DNA from: CAZUMH01 sp964621645
GTDB taxonomy: Bacteria; Zhuqueibacterota; QNDG01; JAGLOF01
Assembly: GCA_964621645.1 (NCBI GenBank)
Contig: CAZUMH010000127.1
Location: forward strand, 1 to 7,437
DNA: 7,437 bases
Direction of reading: 5' to 3'
Numbering within the stretch: position 1 is the stretch's first letter; each line of letters begins with the position of its first letter. The position numbers and the translations under genes are program-made. Below the pieces are notes generated by a model. That model saw nothing but the letters and a program-made list of their open reading frames with translations, did not search any database and was not told the DNA's origin. Shown here piece by piece: positions 6,042 through 7,437 of this stretch.

Positions 6042-7437
6042 TCATCGCTCAGCGGGAACCCCCATCCTCCGCAGCAGTTCCAGATAGCGGGGATCAGATC
6101 CAAGGGTATCGTAGAAAAAAGGTCTGCTGATGTACGGGAGATTGCCCTCATGGTTACCATAGGATATTTCGAACCAATCCAACGCCCGCTCATAATCCCC
6201 GGCAACATAATATTTTTCACCAATACCCTGAGCCCTTATTCCGCCTGATTTTTTATAACGGTCTGCCAGGAGATCCGCCAGGCGCCGTTGAGAGCCCTGA
6301 TACCCGGCTTCTGCGTAGCCACGCTCCAGCGCAGCGGTAAGTTCGGCATCATCGGCGTAATTTTTTCGCAGCATATTTAAAGATTCTTCATACTTCCCCT
6401 GTGCCTCCAGAGCAAGGCTCAACTGGCTCCAGCCGATGGGTAAATCCGGCTGCAGATCCAGGGCTTTGCGGGCGGCTGTTTCCGCGTCGGAATAGCGCTT
6501 CATAAAGTTCAGAACGCCCGCTTGCATGGCGTGAACCGACGGGTTGAAAGGATCGAGGGCAACTGCCCGCTCGCTGTGACGAAGCGCCTCTCCGGTTTTG
6601 CCCATAATCGCCAGGTAATGCCCGTAATAGCTCTGTGCCGTTGCGTCGCTGGGATTTAGTTTCATAGCCCGTTCCCAGGACGGCGCCGCGGCTTCCCACT
6701 GCCACTCGATCCATGATCTCGTCCCGGCCAGGGCGAAATGCGCCTCAGCCGAATACTCATCCAGGGAGATGGCCTTGAGGGCGCAGGCCGTGGACTTCGA
6801 TCCGACCTCAGACATGCTCATATACCCCATCTGCTGATATCCCGCCCACACAAATGCCATACCCTCATACAGCGGCGCATAGGCGGAATCCTTTTCAAGA
6901 GCCGTCTGGAAATAGCGCATGGCAATATCCAGATCATTGCGCGTCAGCCGCTTCCAGTGCTGAAACCCCTTGAGATAGAGGTCATGGACCTCAGGATCGA
7001 CAATACGGACATTGGTCAGCTTGAGCCGCTCACCGGGCAGCAGTTTCAGGGCCAGCGTTTCGGCCACCCGCCTTGCCACCTCACTTTGAAGCACCAGGAT
7101 GCCCGACAGCTCCCTGTCAAATGATTCTCCCCAAAGCTGTGTCTGATCCTTGACACGGATGAGTTTTGCGCTGATCCGGACAAGGTCAGCCTCTCGCTTT
7201 GTGCTCCCCTCCAGAACATATTCAACCCCCAGATCGCGGCCGATCTGATCAACGGGTATATCGCCCCCTTTGTATTGAAGGACAGACGTTCGGCCGATGA
7301 CATTCAGCCCCGCCGGATGGAGCCGCCCCCGTCGGACGGCCCTGCGGCCTCTCCCTCCCAGGAGAGCTTTTCCCGGGCCAACGCCAGTTCCGCCGCCTCC
7401 TTGTTCTCCTTCCCGCGGATCTGCTTGCCCTGTTCGT
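6042..7437 (-). CDS. TolB-like / TPR protein, C-terminal part (5' end outside or disrupted)
   Basis: The frame is open from the TGA at 6044-6042 to the window edge. From about 7325 leftwards it reads as the second half of a TolB/FlgO-like domain: LHPAGLNVIGRTSVLQYKG, IGRDLGVEYVLEGST, RISAKLIRV, LWGESFDREL. It aligns with the same domain in the two complete kinases. TPR helices follow (for example AMRYFQTALEKDSAYAPLYE, SERAVALDPFNPSVHAM, AARKALDLQPDLPIGWSQL), ending DPRYLELLRRMGVPAER, close to the end of the 745-aa kinase. A GTG at 7094 lies inside the domain and is not the true start. By analogy the missing N-terminus would be a kinase or DNA-binding domain; which one cannot be told. Upstream of about 7325 this frame becomes Gly/Arg-rich and lacks the expected YFSDGLTEE-type motif, so the true frame there may differ (see 7304-7437). 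TPRs suggest protein-protein contacts. Confidence 0.82.
   Translation of the reverse strand, partial: RTGQADPREGEQGGGGTGVGPGKALLGGRGRRAVRRGRLHPAGLNVIGRTSVLQYKGGDIPVDQIGRDLGVEYVLEGSTKREADLVRISAKLIRVKDQTQLWGESFDRELSGILVLQSEVARRVAETLALKLLPGERLKLTNVRIVDPEVHDLYLKGFQHWKRLTRNDLDIAMRYFQTALEKDSAYAPLYEGMAFVWAGYQQMGYMSMSEVGSKSTACALKAISLDEYSAEAHFALAGTRSWIEWQWEAAAPSWERAMKLNPSDATAQSYYGHYLAIMGKTGEALRHSERAVALDPFNPSVHAMQAGVLNFMKRYSDAETAARKALDLQPDLPIGWSQLSLALEAQGKYEESLNMLRKNYADDAELTAALERGYAEAGYQGSQRRLADLLADRYKKSGGIRAQGIGEKYYVAGDYERALDWFEISYGNHEGNLPYISRPFFYDTLGSDPRYLELLRRMGVPAER
7304..7437 (-). other. Alternative open frame at right edge, 43 codons then stop; possible frameshift or gene end
   Basis: In the frame beginning at 7435, the edge reads as a helix-forming, charged segment (RGKENKEAAELALAREKLSW), then a Gly-rich tail and TGA at 7306-7304. 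Its composition looks more like real protein than the Gly/Arg-rich reading of the TolB/TPR frame over the same bases. It could be the end of a different upstream gene overlapping the next one, or the upstream part of the same gene separated by an indel or rearrangement. I do not recognise the segment. The region is clearly more GC-rich than the rest of the window. Confidence 0.35.

Noticed and set aside
7092..7094. GTG as start of a 350-aa protein
   Set aside because: Recognisable TolB-like sequence continues in the same frame for about 77 codons upstream of this GTG, so it is an internal valine codon.

Overview
The window holds a one-strand (minus) array of large genes for Hanks-type Ser/Thr protein kinases joined to a TolB/FlgO-like alpha/beta domain and tetratricopeptide repeats (TPRs). 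This build is common in Acidobacteriota and in uncultivated lineages such as Aminicenantes or KSB1-type bacteria. The assignment rests on protein style alone and is an inference. I see no rRNA, tRNA, CRISPR array, transposase, plasmid or phage gene.

Reading in the direction of transcription (right to left): (i) 7437-6042, the C-terminal part of a TolB-like/TPR protein whose 5' end is outside the window or disrupted at the edge; (ii) after a 69-bp gap with a good ribosome binding site, 5972-3351, a complete 873-aa kinase with one transmembrane segment, TolB-like domain and TPRs; (iii) 3290-3174, a 38-codon relic of a kinase start carrying a GC-rich palindromic element; (iv) 3177-940, a complete 745-aa kinase of the same layout but with no transmembrane segment; (v) 943-854, a 29-codon second relic with a related palindromic element; (vi) 854-1, the first 284 codons of a further kinase that runs off the left edge. 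No gap between genes exceeds about 60-70 bp.

The genes are probably co-transcribed and partly translationally coupled: the relics sit between kinases and join them by stop/start overlaps (ATGA at 943-940, ATGA at 3177-3174, TGATG at 856-852). The kinases probably act as parallel signalling proteins, with a kinase catalytic core at the N-terminus and a TPR scaffold at the C-terminus. Their input signals and substrates cannot be read from the sequence.

The most unusual signals are: the two spacer relics, each a kinase start codon region followed by the same palindromic motif and then a stop overlapping the next kinase start; a 248-bp stretch identical to the base in the two complete kinases although the flanks have diverged, pointing to recent gene conversion; an odd hinge sequence shared by both; and an apparent change of reading frame near 7325 at the right edge.
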